Shown here one piece after another: positions 17,310 through 26,080 of a stretch of 64,000 nt of DNA. The position numbers and the translations under genes were made by a program. The notes below the pieces were generated by a model. The model had not been told where the DNA came from. It did not search any database and saw only the letters and a list, made by a program, of their open reading frames with translations. This DNA comes from Desulfobaculum xiamenense (GTDB lineage: Bacteria > Desulfobacterota > Desulfovibrionia > Desulfovibrionales > Desulfovibrionaceae), in assembly GCF_011927665.1 (NCBI RefSeq), contig NZ_JAATJA010000001.1, forward strand, positions 849,019 to 913,018, read 5' to 3'. Within the stretch, counting starts at the first letter, position 1; each line of letters begins with the position of its first letter.

Positions 17310-18380
17310 ATGCAAATCGACTTCCACCATGCGGTAACCTATGCCGCCGTCAGGGAAGCTGGCTTCAGCCACGAGGACGCGTCACGCGTCGCGTACGCTG
17401 CGCAGTTCGTTGATGACGCCGCCAACGAGCACCTCGTCCGCTTCGATGGCGGCGAGATGTATGCCCGCATCGCCTCGGCCCACAAAATGGTGGATTATCG
17501 CAACCTGCGCGACCTCGCCAACCACAGGGTCTGGATTCCCTTCCACTTCCTGCCCGGAAACGACACGGGAACGTCCTTTGCCGAGCGGCTTGTCTGTCGG
17601 CCGGACAGTCCCGTCGCCCGCGAGATGGTCCGCTCCTGCATCCGTGACCGCAACGCCGAATACGGCCTCATGCGTCTTGGCGTCACACTCCACGTCTATG
17701 CGGACACATGGGCGCATCAGGGCTTCGCCGGTATCAATCACGAGGTCAACGACATAGGGGACATCACCCACTCCTCGCGGCACACGCAGGACTGGAAGGC
17801 CAAGATGTCCCACTACTTCGGCACGCTCTTCAGCCGTGCGGCGGGTCATTTCGTCGGTGACACGCTACCGCTGGGCCACGGCGCGGCGCTCTGCCTTCCG
17901 GATCTGCCGTACCTCGAATGGACCTACGTCACCCATGATGGCGCCACCGTCCCCCGCAACAACCCAAGCGATTTCCTCCACGCGGCAGACATGCTCTGCC
18001 GCGCGGCGCGTGGATTCCGCCTCGGCGGCGAAAACTTCGAGGAACTGGACGGCCTGCCCGAGCACCGCAAGGTTCAGATTCTCGCAAACTTCCGGAAATT
18101 CGAGGAGGAAGACGGGGATCGGCGTCACAGGCTGTGGCTCACGTCCCTCGTGGACGACTTCGGCTACGAGCGTGCCCCCAGCTATGCGACAAGCGGCCCC
18201 CGTTCATGGAAGAGCCTCGCACTTGGCCGACCTGCCCGAGCCAACGCGGATGGAATCATCTACCACTTCCAGCCCGATTTTCTCGCCAGCGACTGGAAGC
18301 TGTTCCACGATGCGCTACACGCGCACCGCTTCCACGTCCTGCATCATGTCCTTCCAGCCTTCGGAATCTGCGCGGCCTAG
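17310..18380 (+). CDS. DUF6765-type protein with phospholipase C-like His/Asp motifs
   Basis: About 356 residues, no signal peptide. Begins MQIDFHHAVTYAAVREAGF and continues with AQFVDDA, IPFHFLPGN, LGVTLHVYADTWAHQGFAG, LGHG and HRFHVLHH. The spacing of His and Asp (FHH, VDDA, HxYADTWAH) resembles the metal-binding helices of zinc-dependent phospholipase C and S1/P1 nuclease folds. From memory this fits DUF6765, of unknown function. ATG at 17310 preferred over an in-frame TTG at 17295 because of the GGGGG spacing. Monocistronic: own promoter and a terminator on the far side. Confidence 0.7.
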   Translation: MQIDFHHAVTYAAVREAGFSHEDASRVAYAAQFVDDAANEHLVRFDGGEMYARIASAHKMVDYRNLRDLANHRVWIPFHFLPGNDTGTSFAERLVCRPDSPVAREMVRSCIRDRNAEYGLMRLGVTLHVYADTWAHQGFAGINHEVNDIGDITHSSRHTQDWKAKMSHYFGTLFSRAAGHFVGDTLPLGHGAALCLPDLPYLEWTYVTHDGATVPRNNPSDFLHAADMLCRAARGFRLGGENFEELDGLPEHRKVQILANFRKFEEEDGDRRHRLWLTSLVDDFGYERAPSYATSGPRSWKSLALGRPARANADGIIYHFQPDFLASDWKLFHDALHAHRFHVLHHVLPAFGICAA

Positions 18381-18464
18381 CGCACATCGCACAGTCATCA
18401 CATTTCGGCGCGGTCGGTCTGGAGAACCCCTCAATACCCCCTCCCGGCCCGACTGCGCCGAACA

Positions 18465-18499
18465 CAACAAAACGGCCCGGAGCTTGCGCTCCGGGCCGT
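18465..18499 (-). terminator. Terminator for rel (minus strand), possibly bidirectional
   Basis: Perfect 12-bp stem (ACGGCCCGGAGC / GCTCCGGGCCGT) with TTGC loop. On the minus strand it is followed by TTTTGTTGTGTT, a good T-rich tail for rel; on the plus strand the tail is poor. Confidence 0.85.
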
Positions 18500-18529
18500 C
18501 CTCATTGCATTGCACAATCCCTGCGAAGA

Positions 18530-20695
18530 TCAGTCCTCGCCACGGGTGGCCAGTCGCACGGCCTCCACGACATCCTGCACAGCACTCAAATTGTCGAGCG
18601 CGCGATAGAGGTGCGCGGAATCCCGCACCTCCACGGTAAAGATGAGTTCGGAATTGCCGTCCACGTTGGACTTGAAGCGTCCGGAATCTATGTTCACGTC
18701 CTGCTCGGTAAGCTTGGCGGATATGGTCGAGAGCATGCCGCGCTTATTCCGGCACACGATGCGAATCTTCGCCGGATAGGGCTTTTGCTGGTCACTCTCC
18801 CACCAGATGTTGAGCAGGCGTTCAGGCTCCATGCTGCCCATGTTCGGACAGTCCGTGGTATGCACGGTAACGCCCTTGCCACGGCTGATGTAGCCGATGA
18901 TCGGTTCGCCGGGCAGCGGATTGCAACACTTGGCGAAACGGATGAGCACGTCGTCCACACCGTGGATGCGCACCTTGTCCGCGCCTTTATCCTTCTCCGG
19001 TGCGGGTTGCTCGCGGGGGCGCTCCTCGTGGACCACGTCGCGCTCGTCCAGCTTCGGATAGAGCTTGTTGAGCACCTGACGCGGGGTGAGACGCGCATAG
19101 CCGATGGCAGAATACAAATCGTCCACGGATTTGAACGAAAACTCCGCCGCGATGGGGTCGAGCTGTCCGGCCTTGATGACCTTCTGCACGTTGATGCCCA
19201 TCTTGCGGCCTTCCTTCTCAAGCATCTCGCGGGCAAGCGCGATGGAGCGTTCCCGCTCTTCGGTACGGATGAAATGCTTGACCCGCGTGCGCGCCTTGGC
19301 CGTCTTGACGAACTTGAGCCAATCGCGGCTGGGCCTGCGGTTGAGATCGGTGATGATTTCGATGGAGTCGCCGTTGCGCAGCTTGCGCGACAGCGGCACG
19401 AGGCGACCGTTGACCCTCGCTCCCGCGCAATGGTCGCCCACTTGCGAGTGGATGAGATAGGCAAAGTCGACGGGCGTGGCACCCTCGGGCAGTTCCTTCA
19501 CGTCGCCACGCGGGGTGAAGACATACACCTCGTCCTTGAACAGGTCGAAGCGCAAGGACTTCATGAACTCGCGAGGATCGGACTCCTCCTTCTGCCAATC
19601 CATGATCTGGCGCAACCACGAGAAGCGGTCCATGTCCTTGGCGCGCTTCTTTCCCATGCCCTCCTTGTAGCTCCAGTGGGAGGCCACGCCGTACTCGGCG
19701 ATGCGGTGCATCTCTTCAGTTCGTATTTGAATTTCGATGCGCTCGCCCTCAGGCCCAATCACTGTCGTGTGCAGGCTCTGGTACATGTTGGCCTTGGGCA
19801 TGGAGATGTAGTCCTTGAAACGCCCGGGAACGGGCTTCCAATCCGCATGCGCAAGGCCGAGTACCGCGTAGCAGTCCTTGATGCCGGGGACGATGACGCG
19901 GAATGCGATGAGGTCATGGACCTGATCGAGGTCCAGCCCCTGCTGCTCCATCTTGTGGAACGTGCTGAAGATGTGCTTGATGCGGCCGGTGACGCGGCCC
20001 TTGATGTTGTTCTCGCGCAGCTTCTCCTCGATGAGCTCGATGACCTTGTCGATATAGGCCTGACCGCGCGTCGAGCGCTCGTGCAATCCCTTCTGGAGTT
20101 GCCCGTAGATGTCCGGCTTCAGATACTTGAGGCTCAGGTCCTCCAGCTCCACCTTGATGCGGTGCAGACCAAGGCGGTTGGACAGCGGAGCGTAGATGTC
20201 CATCGTCTCCTGCGCGATGGCCCGCTGCTTGTGCGGCTTCATGTATTCGAGGGTGCGCATATTGTGCAGCCGGTCGCACAGCTTGACCAGCAGCACGCGA
20301 ATGTCCTCGCTCATGGCCAACACCATCTTGCGGATGTTCTCGGCCTGCGCTTCCTCCTTGGTGTCGAAGGTCATCTGCATCTGGCTGATCTTCGTCACGC
20401 CATCCACGATGTCCGCGACTTCCTCTCCGAAGAGGCTGTCGATATCCTCAATGGAAGCCTTGGTGTCCTCCACGGTATCGTGCAGCAGACCGGCGACAAT
20501 GGTGTAGCCGTCGATGCGCATGTCAGCCAGCAGGTTGGCCACCTCAAGCGGATGCGACAGGTACGGCTCTCCGGAACGGCGTATCTGCCCCGCATGCGCG
20601 GTGGCGGAATAGACGTACGCCTTCTGGATAAGCTCCCGTTCCTTGTCGGAGAGGTATCCCTTGGTCTTTTCAAGAATCTCGTGAATTCGAATCAT
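18530..20695 (-). CDS. rel: Bifunctional (p)ppGpp synthetase/hydrolase Rel
   Basis: 721 residues. An HD hydrolase domain with His48 and His72-Asp73 (LLHDTVEDT) is intact. The synthetase domain carries RFKD at 292-295, the version associated with bifunctional Rel/SpoT rather than the EXDD of synthetase-only RelA, then KANMYQSLHT and EIQIRTEEMHRIAEYG. Next come a TGS domain (about 385-450, DEVYVFTPRGDVKELPEG) and a C-terminal ACT domain (about 645-721). Both active sites look intact, so it should make and degrade the stringent alarmone at the ribosome. It lies 28 nt downstream of the peptide-binding lipoprotein gene. Confidence 0.95.
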   Translation of the reverse strand: MIRIHEILEKTKGYLSDKERELIQKAYVYSATAHAGQIRRSGEPYLSHPLEVANLLADMRIDGYTIVAGLLHDTVEDTKASIEDIDSLFGEEVADIVDGVTKISQMQMTFDTKEEAQAENIRKMVLAMSEDIRVLLVKLCDRLHNMRTLEYMKPHKQRAIAQETMDIYAPLSNRLGLHRIKVELEDLSLKYLKPDIYGQLQKGLHERSTRGQAYIDKVIELIEEKLRENNIKGRVTGRIKHIFSTFHKMEQQGLDLDQVHDLIAFRVIVPGIKDCYAVLGLAHADWKPVPGRFKDYISMPKANMYQSLHTTVIGPEGERIEIQIRTEEMHRIAEYGVASHWSYKEGMGKKRAKDMDRFSWLRQIMDWQKEESDPREFMKSLRFDLFKDEVYVFTPRGDVKELPEGATPVDFAYLIHSQVGDHCAGARVNGRLVPLSRKLRNGDSIEIITDLNRRPSRDWLKFVKTAKARTRVKHFIRTEERERSIALAREMLEKEGRKMGINVQKVIKAGQLDPIAAEFSFKSVDDLYSAIGYARLTPRQVLNKLYPKLDERDVVHEERPREQPAPEKDKGADKVRIHGVDDVLIRFAKCCNPLPGEPIIGYISRGKGVTVHTTDCPNMGSMEPERLLNIWWESDQQKPYPAKIRIVCRNKRGMLSTISAKLTEQDVNIDSGRFKSNVDGNSELIFTVEVRDSAHLYRALDNLSAVQDVVEAVRLATRGED

Positions 20696-20723
20696 TTCAG
20701 ACTGCTACCGAATATGGCCGCGC

Positions 20724-22382
20724 TCATGGCACGGCGGTGTATCGTTGACGGTTTTCGGGCACCCACCACCATTCCATGTTGTGGGAAACGCCCGCGGGTG
20801 CCGCCTCCACGTCCATGAAACGTGAGGAAACGACAGGCAGGGCCAGCGGCACGGTAAGAAAGAGATAGGGCTGGTCGTCGTGGAGGATTTCCTGCACCCG
20901 ATCATACACGGGCTTGCGCTCCGCGGGGTCGATCAGGCTGCGTCCCTTCACGAGCAGTTCGTCCAGCTCGGGATTCCTGTAGTCTATGAAATTGAGTCCG
21001 CCGGGAACGGCCTTGGACGAATGCCACACGTTGAAGAGGTCGGGGTCCTGCGGAATGGTCCAACCCATGACGACGGCGTCGAAGTTGCCCTTGTCGATGA
21101 ATTCCTTGAGGAACGCGGCCCATTCCACGGTGCGCACCTTCACCTCTATGCCGACGTCCTTCAGGTTCGCCTGCGCGATGGTGGCTATCTTGATGCGCTG
21201 CTCGTTGCCCTGATTGGTCAGCAGCGTGAAGCTGAAGCGCTTGCCGTCCCTATCGAGCCAGCCGTCGCCGTCGCTGTCGCGCCAGCCGACCTCGGCCAGC
21301 ATGTCACGGGTCTTCTGCGGATTAAAGTCGTAGTCCGTGAGCTTGTCGTTGAACATCCACGTACCGGGCTTGTAGGGACCGATGGTCGGCTCGCCAAGGC
21401 CCATGAGCACACCCTTGATGAGGGCCTGCTTATCCACGGCATGGGCCAGCGCCTGCCGGACGCGCTTGTCGGCGAACATGGGCAGCCGCAGGTTCCAGCC
21501 AATGAAATTGTAGCCGAAGGAAAGGTACTCGAAGCGGTTGAAATTCGCCTCCCACTCCGGCCCCTTGGTCTGAAACAGGTACTGCTGGGGCGTCAGCCCC
21601 ATGAAATCGAGGTTTCCGGCCTTGAGTTCGAGGAACATGGTGGACATGTCGGGGATGACGCGAAACACCACGCCATCCAGATGAGGCCGCCCAAGAAAAT
21701 AGTCGTCGTTGGCCTCAAGTACGATGCGCCGCCCCGCTTCCCACGACTTGAGCTTGAAGGGGCCTGCACCCACGGGCTCACGGCTGTAGCGGGTATTCAT
21801 GAGATTCTCGCCCTCGAGAATGTGCTTCGGGAGAATCTCCATGGCCCACGAAACAAGAGCCTTCGCATAGGGCTTATCGTAGGTCACTTCGAACGAATAC
21901 TTGCCGGTTTTCGTAAACTGCTTTACGAGCTTGTAATTCTCCGAATACGCTGTCGGCGTTCCGGGGTCGATCATGACCCTGTAGGTGAACTCGACATCAT
22001 CGGCCGTGAGCTCCACGCCATCCGTCCAACGGATATCCTCGCGCAGCTTGAAACGCAGAAGACGCCCGCCATCGAGCACTTCGTAGCTTTCGGCGGCGTA
22101 CGGCTCCAGCTCGATGTTGCGATTGTAACGCACGAGGGAAACGTAGAGCAGCGCAATCACATCGTGGGATGCGCTGTCCGACGCAAGGGCGGGAATGAGG
22201 TTCGACGGCTCGGCAATGGAGCCAAGCACCAGCAGATCGCCGCGCTGCGGCGTACCGGGCGAGGCGGTGGCGGTGGCTTTCGTCCCGGCCGCAGGCGCTG
22301 CGGAGTCGGACGAATCCTGCCCACAGCCGACAAGGCCGCACAGGGCAATACAGAGAAGAAGCGCTATATTTCTGATCGACAT
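20724..22382 (-). CDS. Peptide-type ABC substrate-binding lipoprotein (SBP family 5)
   Basis: About 552 residues from the ATG at 22382, which gives a lipoprotein signal (MSIRNIALLLCIALCGLVGC, lipid-modified Cys20) and has GGGGG upstream. Family 5 hallmarks: EPYAAESYEVLDGGRLLRF, LREDIRWTDGVELTADDV, and DKRVRQALAHAVDK. Members bind oligopeptides, nickel or other cargo; the cargo here is unreadable. No permease or ATPase gene is adjacent, so it is an orphan binding protein. Its 3' neighbour in the same direction is rel, 28 nt away, so read-through into rel is likely. Confidence 0.88.
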   Translation of the reverse strand: MSIRNIALLLCIALCGLVGCGQDSSDSAAPAAGTKATATASPGTPQRGDLLVLGSIAEPSNLIPALASDSASHDVIALLYVSLVRYNRNIELEPYAAESYEVLDGGRLLRFKLREDIRWTDGVELTADDVEFTYRVMIDPGTPTAYSENYKLVKQFTKTGKYSFEVTYDKPYAKALVSWAMEILPKHILEGENLMNTRYSREPVGAGPFKLKSWEAGRRIVLEANDDYFLGRPHLDGVVFRVIPDMSTMFLELKAGNLDFMGLTPQQYLFQTKGPEWEANFNRFEYLSFGYNFIGWNLRLPMFADKRVRQALAHAVDKQALIKGVLMGLGEPTIGPYKPGTWMFNDKLTDYDFNPQKTRDMLAEVGWRDSDGDGWLDRDGKRFSFTLLTNQGNEQRIKIATIAQANLKDVGIEVKVRTVEWAAFLKEFIDKGNFDAVVMGWTIPQDPDLFNVWHSSKAVPGGLNFIDYRNPELDELLVKGRSLIDPAERKPVYDRVQEILHDDQPYLFLTVPLALPVVSSRFMDVEAAPAGVSHNMEWWWVPENRQRYTAVP

Positions 22383-22491
22383 GAAGCCCCCGTTGCGGTT
22401 TCCGGTTCGAAGCCGATGGCATCTTTCGTGTGACAAATCGACCACCCGGGCGCAGAGTATGAATCAGAGTCCGCCAAATGCCAAGGGACTC

Positions 22492-22519
22492 TTGAAAATC
22501 TGGGGCATATGGATATAAT
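22492..22519 (+). promoter_or_regulatory. Strong sigma70 promoter for the SNF2 helicase
   Basis: TTGAAA, 16-nt spacer, consensus TATAAT. Best promoter in the window. Predicted start near 22526, leader about 90 nt. It lies in the divergent gap with the peptide-binding lipoprotein. Confidence 0.8.
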
Positions 22520-22614
22520 CGCGCAGGCTCAGCGGGTCTTCGCCGAAAACTGTCGTCCCCGGCGGGACATTCCACAGGGCCAATTCCAGCGAGAAGTGAG
22601 AGGCTACCGACATC

Positions 22615-25600
22615 ATGGATAATGCTGAAGAGAAGGTTGTAGAAAGCCTTCTCCAGGAATTCACGAATTTTACCGTCCCCGAATACATCGTGGACGGAGC
22701 GAAGCAGATTCTGGCCAACAACGGCGTCCAGAAGCTCTCCCTGAACAAACGGGAAGGCTACTGGGATGTGGAAGGCCAGATCGAAGGCGAGGACTTTCAG
22801 GCGTACAGTGCCGAGATCGGCCTGAACATCAAGGAAGGCACCATCAACTTCTACTGCAACTGCCCGGACTCCTTTTCGGGAGTCTGCAAGCACGTCGCAG
22901 CAACGGCGCTGAAACTCTTCCAGACCTTCGAGGTGAAAAGCGAGGAGCAGGTCGTCCCGTCGCAGACCGACTGGCGGCAGATTTTTCGCGCCTACTTCGC
23001 CACGGAACCGGAACCCGAAGCCGGTCGGCATTACCTGATCTTCCGCTTCTATCCGGAGCACGGTCGCTTGCAGGTCGCCTTCTTCCGTGCGCGCCAGAAC
23101 AAGTCCGGCCTGTCCACGGTGCAAAACGAAGTCACCCTCGAACAGATCATCGCCAATCCGGACTGGTCCGAACTTTCGCCCCGCCTGCCGCAGGTGGCGG
23201 AACAAATCAGCCGCTATCTGGATTATGCCGGGCACCGCGTGGACGTTCCGGACGGCCTCATGTCGTGGTTCTTCTGGGCCATCAAGGACGAGTACTACCT
23301 CTTCTACCGCGACACGGAACAGCATCTGCGCATCGAGCCGAAGACCATGCGCCTCAAGCTCTCGCCGATCATCTCCGAGGACGGCCTGACCTTCGACGTT
23401 CTGCTAGACCGCGAAGGCAAAGTGCCGTTCTCCATCAAGGGCGAACACGTCTACTTCTACGGCCAGCTTCCGATCTGGGTGTACCACAAGCAGGCGTTCT
23501 ACCCCGTGCAGACCGGCCTGTCCCCGGTGCTCATCCAGGAGATGACCGTGGCCCCGCCCGCCATCTCCAACAACGACATTTCCGAATTCCTCGACAGGGT
23601 GTGGACCAAGCTCCCGGCCTCGGACCTACACGGACAGGAAAAGTTCATCGACAAGATGAGCCCCTTCTTCGTCCCGGCCGAATACGCGCCGAAGCTCTTC
23701 CTCGACGAGGAAGGCAGCCTGCTCACCCTGCGCGTGCACAACGCCTACGAGACGGAACACGGCGAAGCCGCCCTGCCCGGTCCCAACCCGGACCTGCAGA
23801 CCGGCAGCTACACCTATGGCGGAAAATCCTTCCTGCTCCTGCGCCAGCAGGAAAAGGAAGCCGAACTGACCGCCACGCTCATTTCCATGGGCTTCCAGCC
23901 GCGCGACAACGACAACTGGTTCCTCGAACCCGAGGAAGCCATCAACTTCCTGCTGGACGCCTATCCCAAGCTCATCGAGAAGTACCGGGTATTCGGCGAG
24001 AAGAATCTCACCCGCTACAAAGTTCGCCTGACCTCGCCGACCATCGTGGCCGAGGTGAAAAGCGCCGAGGACGAGGAGAACAAGGAGAACACAAGCTGGT
24101 TCACCCTCGACCTCGCCGTGGACTACGATGGCCAGCGCGTGCCCATCGACAAGATCTGGGAGGCGTGGACCAGCGGCAAGCGCTACGTGCAGCTCAAGGA
24201 CGGCACCTACACCAGCCTGCCCGAAAGCTGGCTGGAAAAGCTCGGGCACAAGCTCAAGGCCATGGGTCTCGATCCGGAAAAGCCGCCCAAGTCGGAATTC
24301 CAGCAGTTCGAAGCGCCAGTTCTGGACCGCATCCTCGAAGACCTGCCCGAGGCCGTCACCGACGGCTTCTGGGAGGACCTCAAGCACAAGATCCACAGCT
24401 TCGAGCGCATCACGCCGGTCACCCAGCCGCACACGCTCAACGCGACGCTGCGCCCCTACCAGTTGCAGGGCCTGTCGTTCCTCAACTTCCTCAAGGAATA
24501 CGGGTTCGGCGGCATTCTTGCGGACGAAATGGGTCTCGGCAAGACCATCCAGACGCTGTCGTTCCTGCTGTACCTCATCGAGAAGGGCAACGACAAACCG
24601 AACCTCATCGTGGTTCCCACGTCGGTTCTGCCCAACTGGGAGCGCGAGGCAAGCAAGTTCGTTCCGCAGTTGAAGCGGCTGGTCATCTACGGCGCACGCC
24701 GCGACCACCTCTTCCGCAAGATTTCCGATTCGCAGATTGTGCTCACCACCTACGCTCTGCTGCGTCGTGATCTCGAAGAATTGCAGAAGCACGAATTCAA
24801 CGCGCTGGTGCTCGACGAAGCCCAGAACATCAAAAATCCGAACACGATCACCGCGCGTTCCGTGCGCAAGATCGACTCGGAGCTTCGCGTGTGCCTCTCG
24901 GGTACGCCCATCGAGAACAACCTCTTCGAGCTGTGGTCGCTGTTCGAATTCCTGATGCCGGGCTTCCTCGGTTCGCAGCATTCGTTCCAGCGCGGCATCG
25001 TGAAGCCCATCAAGGACGGAGACGAGGAGACGCTCGAATACCTGCGCAGCCGCGTGAAGCCCTTCATTCTGCGCCGCACCAAGAGTGCCGTGGCCAAGGA
25101 CCTTCCGCCCAAGATCGAGAACGTGCAGTACTGCGCGCTGGCCGACGAGCAGATGGAGCTGTACGCCATGCTCGCGAAGAAGCTCAAGGAGCAGGTGCTG
25201 GCCGACGTGGACGAAAAGGGCATCGCCAAGAGCCAGATGTCCATCCTCGACGCGCTGCTCAAGCTTCGGCAAATCTGCTGCCATCCGCGCCTGCTCAAGC
25301 TCGACATCCCCGGCGTGTCCACCAACCTGCCCTCCGGCAAGTTCGACGCGTTCAAGGATATGGTCACGGACATCATCGAGGAAGGCCACAAGGTGCTCGT
25401 GTTCTCGCAGTTCGTGCAGATGCTGCACATCATCCGCTCGTGGCTGCAGATCAACGACATCCCATTCTGCTACCTCGACGGCTCCAGCAAGGACCGTTTC
25501 GAGCAGGTGGACAAGTTCAACAACACACCCGAGATTCCGATCTTCCTCATCTCGCTCAAGGCTGGCGGAACGGGCCTCAACCTGACCTCGGCGGACTACG

Positions 25601-25839
25601 TCATCCACTACGACCCGTGGTGGAACCCCGCCGTGGAAGCACAGGCGACGGACCGTACCCACCGTATCGGCCAGACCCGACAGGTCTTCTCGTACAAGAT
25701 GATCTGCCAGAACACCGTCGAGGAGAAGATCCTCACCTTGCAGGACCAGAAGCGCGGCATCGCCGACGCCATCATCCCCGGCAAGGATACCTGGAAGTCC
25801 CTCACCCGGGACGACCTCGAAATGCTCTTCGAAGTCTAG
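22615..25839 (+). CDS. SNF2-family DEAD-like helicase with N-terminal SWIM zinc finger
   Basis: 1074 residues. An N-terminal SWIM finger has Cys81-x-Cys83 and Cys91-x-His93 (CNCPDSFSGVCKHVAAT), followed by a long middle region (about 100-600) typical of bacterial SNF2 proteins. The ATPase core holds Walker A ADEMGLGKT (636-644), DEAQ at 734-737, SGTPIENNLFELWSLFEF, and motifs V-VI AGGTGLNLTSADYVIHYDPWW to DRTHRIGQTRQ. It should be a double-stranded DNA translocase that remodels protein-DNA complexes; the bacterial role (RapA-like, repair or other) is unknown. Monocistronic with its own strong promoter and terminator. Confidence 0.92.
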   Translation: MDNAEEKVVESLLQEFTNFTVPEYIVDGAKQILANNGVQKLSLNKREGYWDVEGQIEGEDFQAYSAEIGLNIKEGTINFYCNCPDSFSGVCKHVAATALKLFQTFEVKSEEQVVPSQTDWRQIFRAYFATEPEPEAGRHYLIFRFYPEHGRLQVAFFRARQNKSGLSTVQNEVTLEQIIANPDWSELSPRLPQVAEQISRYLDYAGHRVDVPDGLMSWFFWAIKDEYYLFYRDTEQHLRIEPKTMRLKLSPIISEDGLTFDVLLDREGKVPFSIKGEHVYFYGQLPIWVYHKQAFYPVQTGLSPVLIQEMTVAPPAISNNDISEFLDRVWTKLPASDLHGQEKFIDKMSPFFVPAEYAPKLFLDEEGSLLTLRVHNAYETEHGEAALPGPNPDLQTGSYTYGGKSFLLLRQQEKEAELTATLISMGFQPRDNDNWFLEPEEAINFLLDAYPKLIEKYRVFGEKNLTRYKVRLTSPTIVAEVKSAEDEENKENTSWFTLDLAVDYDGQRVPIDKIWEAWTSGKRYVQLKDGTYTSLPESWLEKLGHKLKAMGLDPEKPPKSEFQQFEAPVLDRILEDLPEAVTDGFWEDLKHKIHSFERITPVTQPHTLNATLRPYQLQGLSFLNFLKEYGFGGILADEMGLGKTIQTLSFLLYLIEKGNDKPNLIVVPTSVLPNWEREASKFVPQLKRLVIYGARRDHLFRKISDSQIVLTTYALLRRDLEELQKHEFNALVLDEAQNIKNPNTITARSVRKIDSELRVCLSGTPIENNLFELWSLFEFLMPGFLGSQHSFQRGIVKPIKDGDEETLEYLRSRVKPFILRRTKSAVAKDLPPKIENVQYCALADEQMELYAMLAKKLKEQVLADVDEKGIAKSQMSILDALLKLRQICCHPRLLKLDIPGVSTNLPSGKFDAFKDMVTDIIEEGHKVLVFSQFVQMLHIIRSWLQINDIPFCYLDGSSKDRFEQVDKFNNTPEIPIFLISLKAGGTGLNLTSADYVIHYDPWWNPAVEAQATDRTHRIGQTRQVFSYKMICQNTVEEKILTLQDQKRGIADAIIPGKDTWKSLTRDDLEMLFEV

Positions 25840-25853
25840 CTTCACTGACAGCA

Positions 25854-25890
25854 ACGGCCCCCGCTCCGCACCGGAACGGGGGCCGTTTTC
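25854..25890 (+). terminator. Terminator after the SNF2 helicase gene
   Basis: Ten-bp stem (ACGGCCCCCG / CGGGGGCCGT) extended by an inner TCCG/CGGA pair, then TTTTCGTT. Confidence 0.85.
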
Positions 25891-26014
25891 GTTGCACTCG
25901 CATCGCAAGGCGTTCTCTTCATGATCGCTCACCGCGCGCCATCGCCAGTTCCCCGTTCACAACCTCTAGACATTCCCCACAGATACCACTAACCGCCAAA
26001 TTCTACCGTTAAGG

Positions 26015-26043
26015 CTTCATTTCCCGACACGGCATGCTATACT
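26015..26043 (+). promoter_or_regulatory. Possible promoter for chemoreceptor 1
   Basis: A good -10 box, TATACT at 26038-26043, with only a poor -35 candidate (CTTCAT or TTCATT). No convincing sigma28 motif. The leader carries AAAAAGGAG at 26063-26071 just before the ATG. Confidence 0.3.
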
Positions 26044-26080
26044 CATGGGCAACACTGTCCGCAAAAAGGAGTAAACCGCC

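Noticed and set aside
18134-20818. Plus-strand open frame of 894 codons
   Set aside because: It runs antisense to the intact rel gene, has no recognisable domain, and reflects high-GC codon bias that keeps antisense frames open.
23626-25932. Minus-strand open frame of 768 codons
   Set aside because: Antisense to the SNF2 helicase, whose motifs are intact in the other strand; low-complexity His/Val/Glu-rich translation is typical of a shadow frame.
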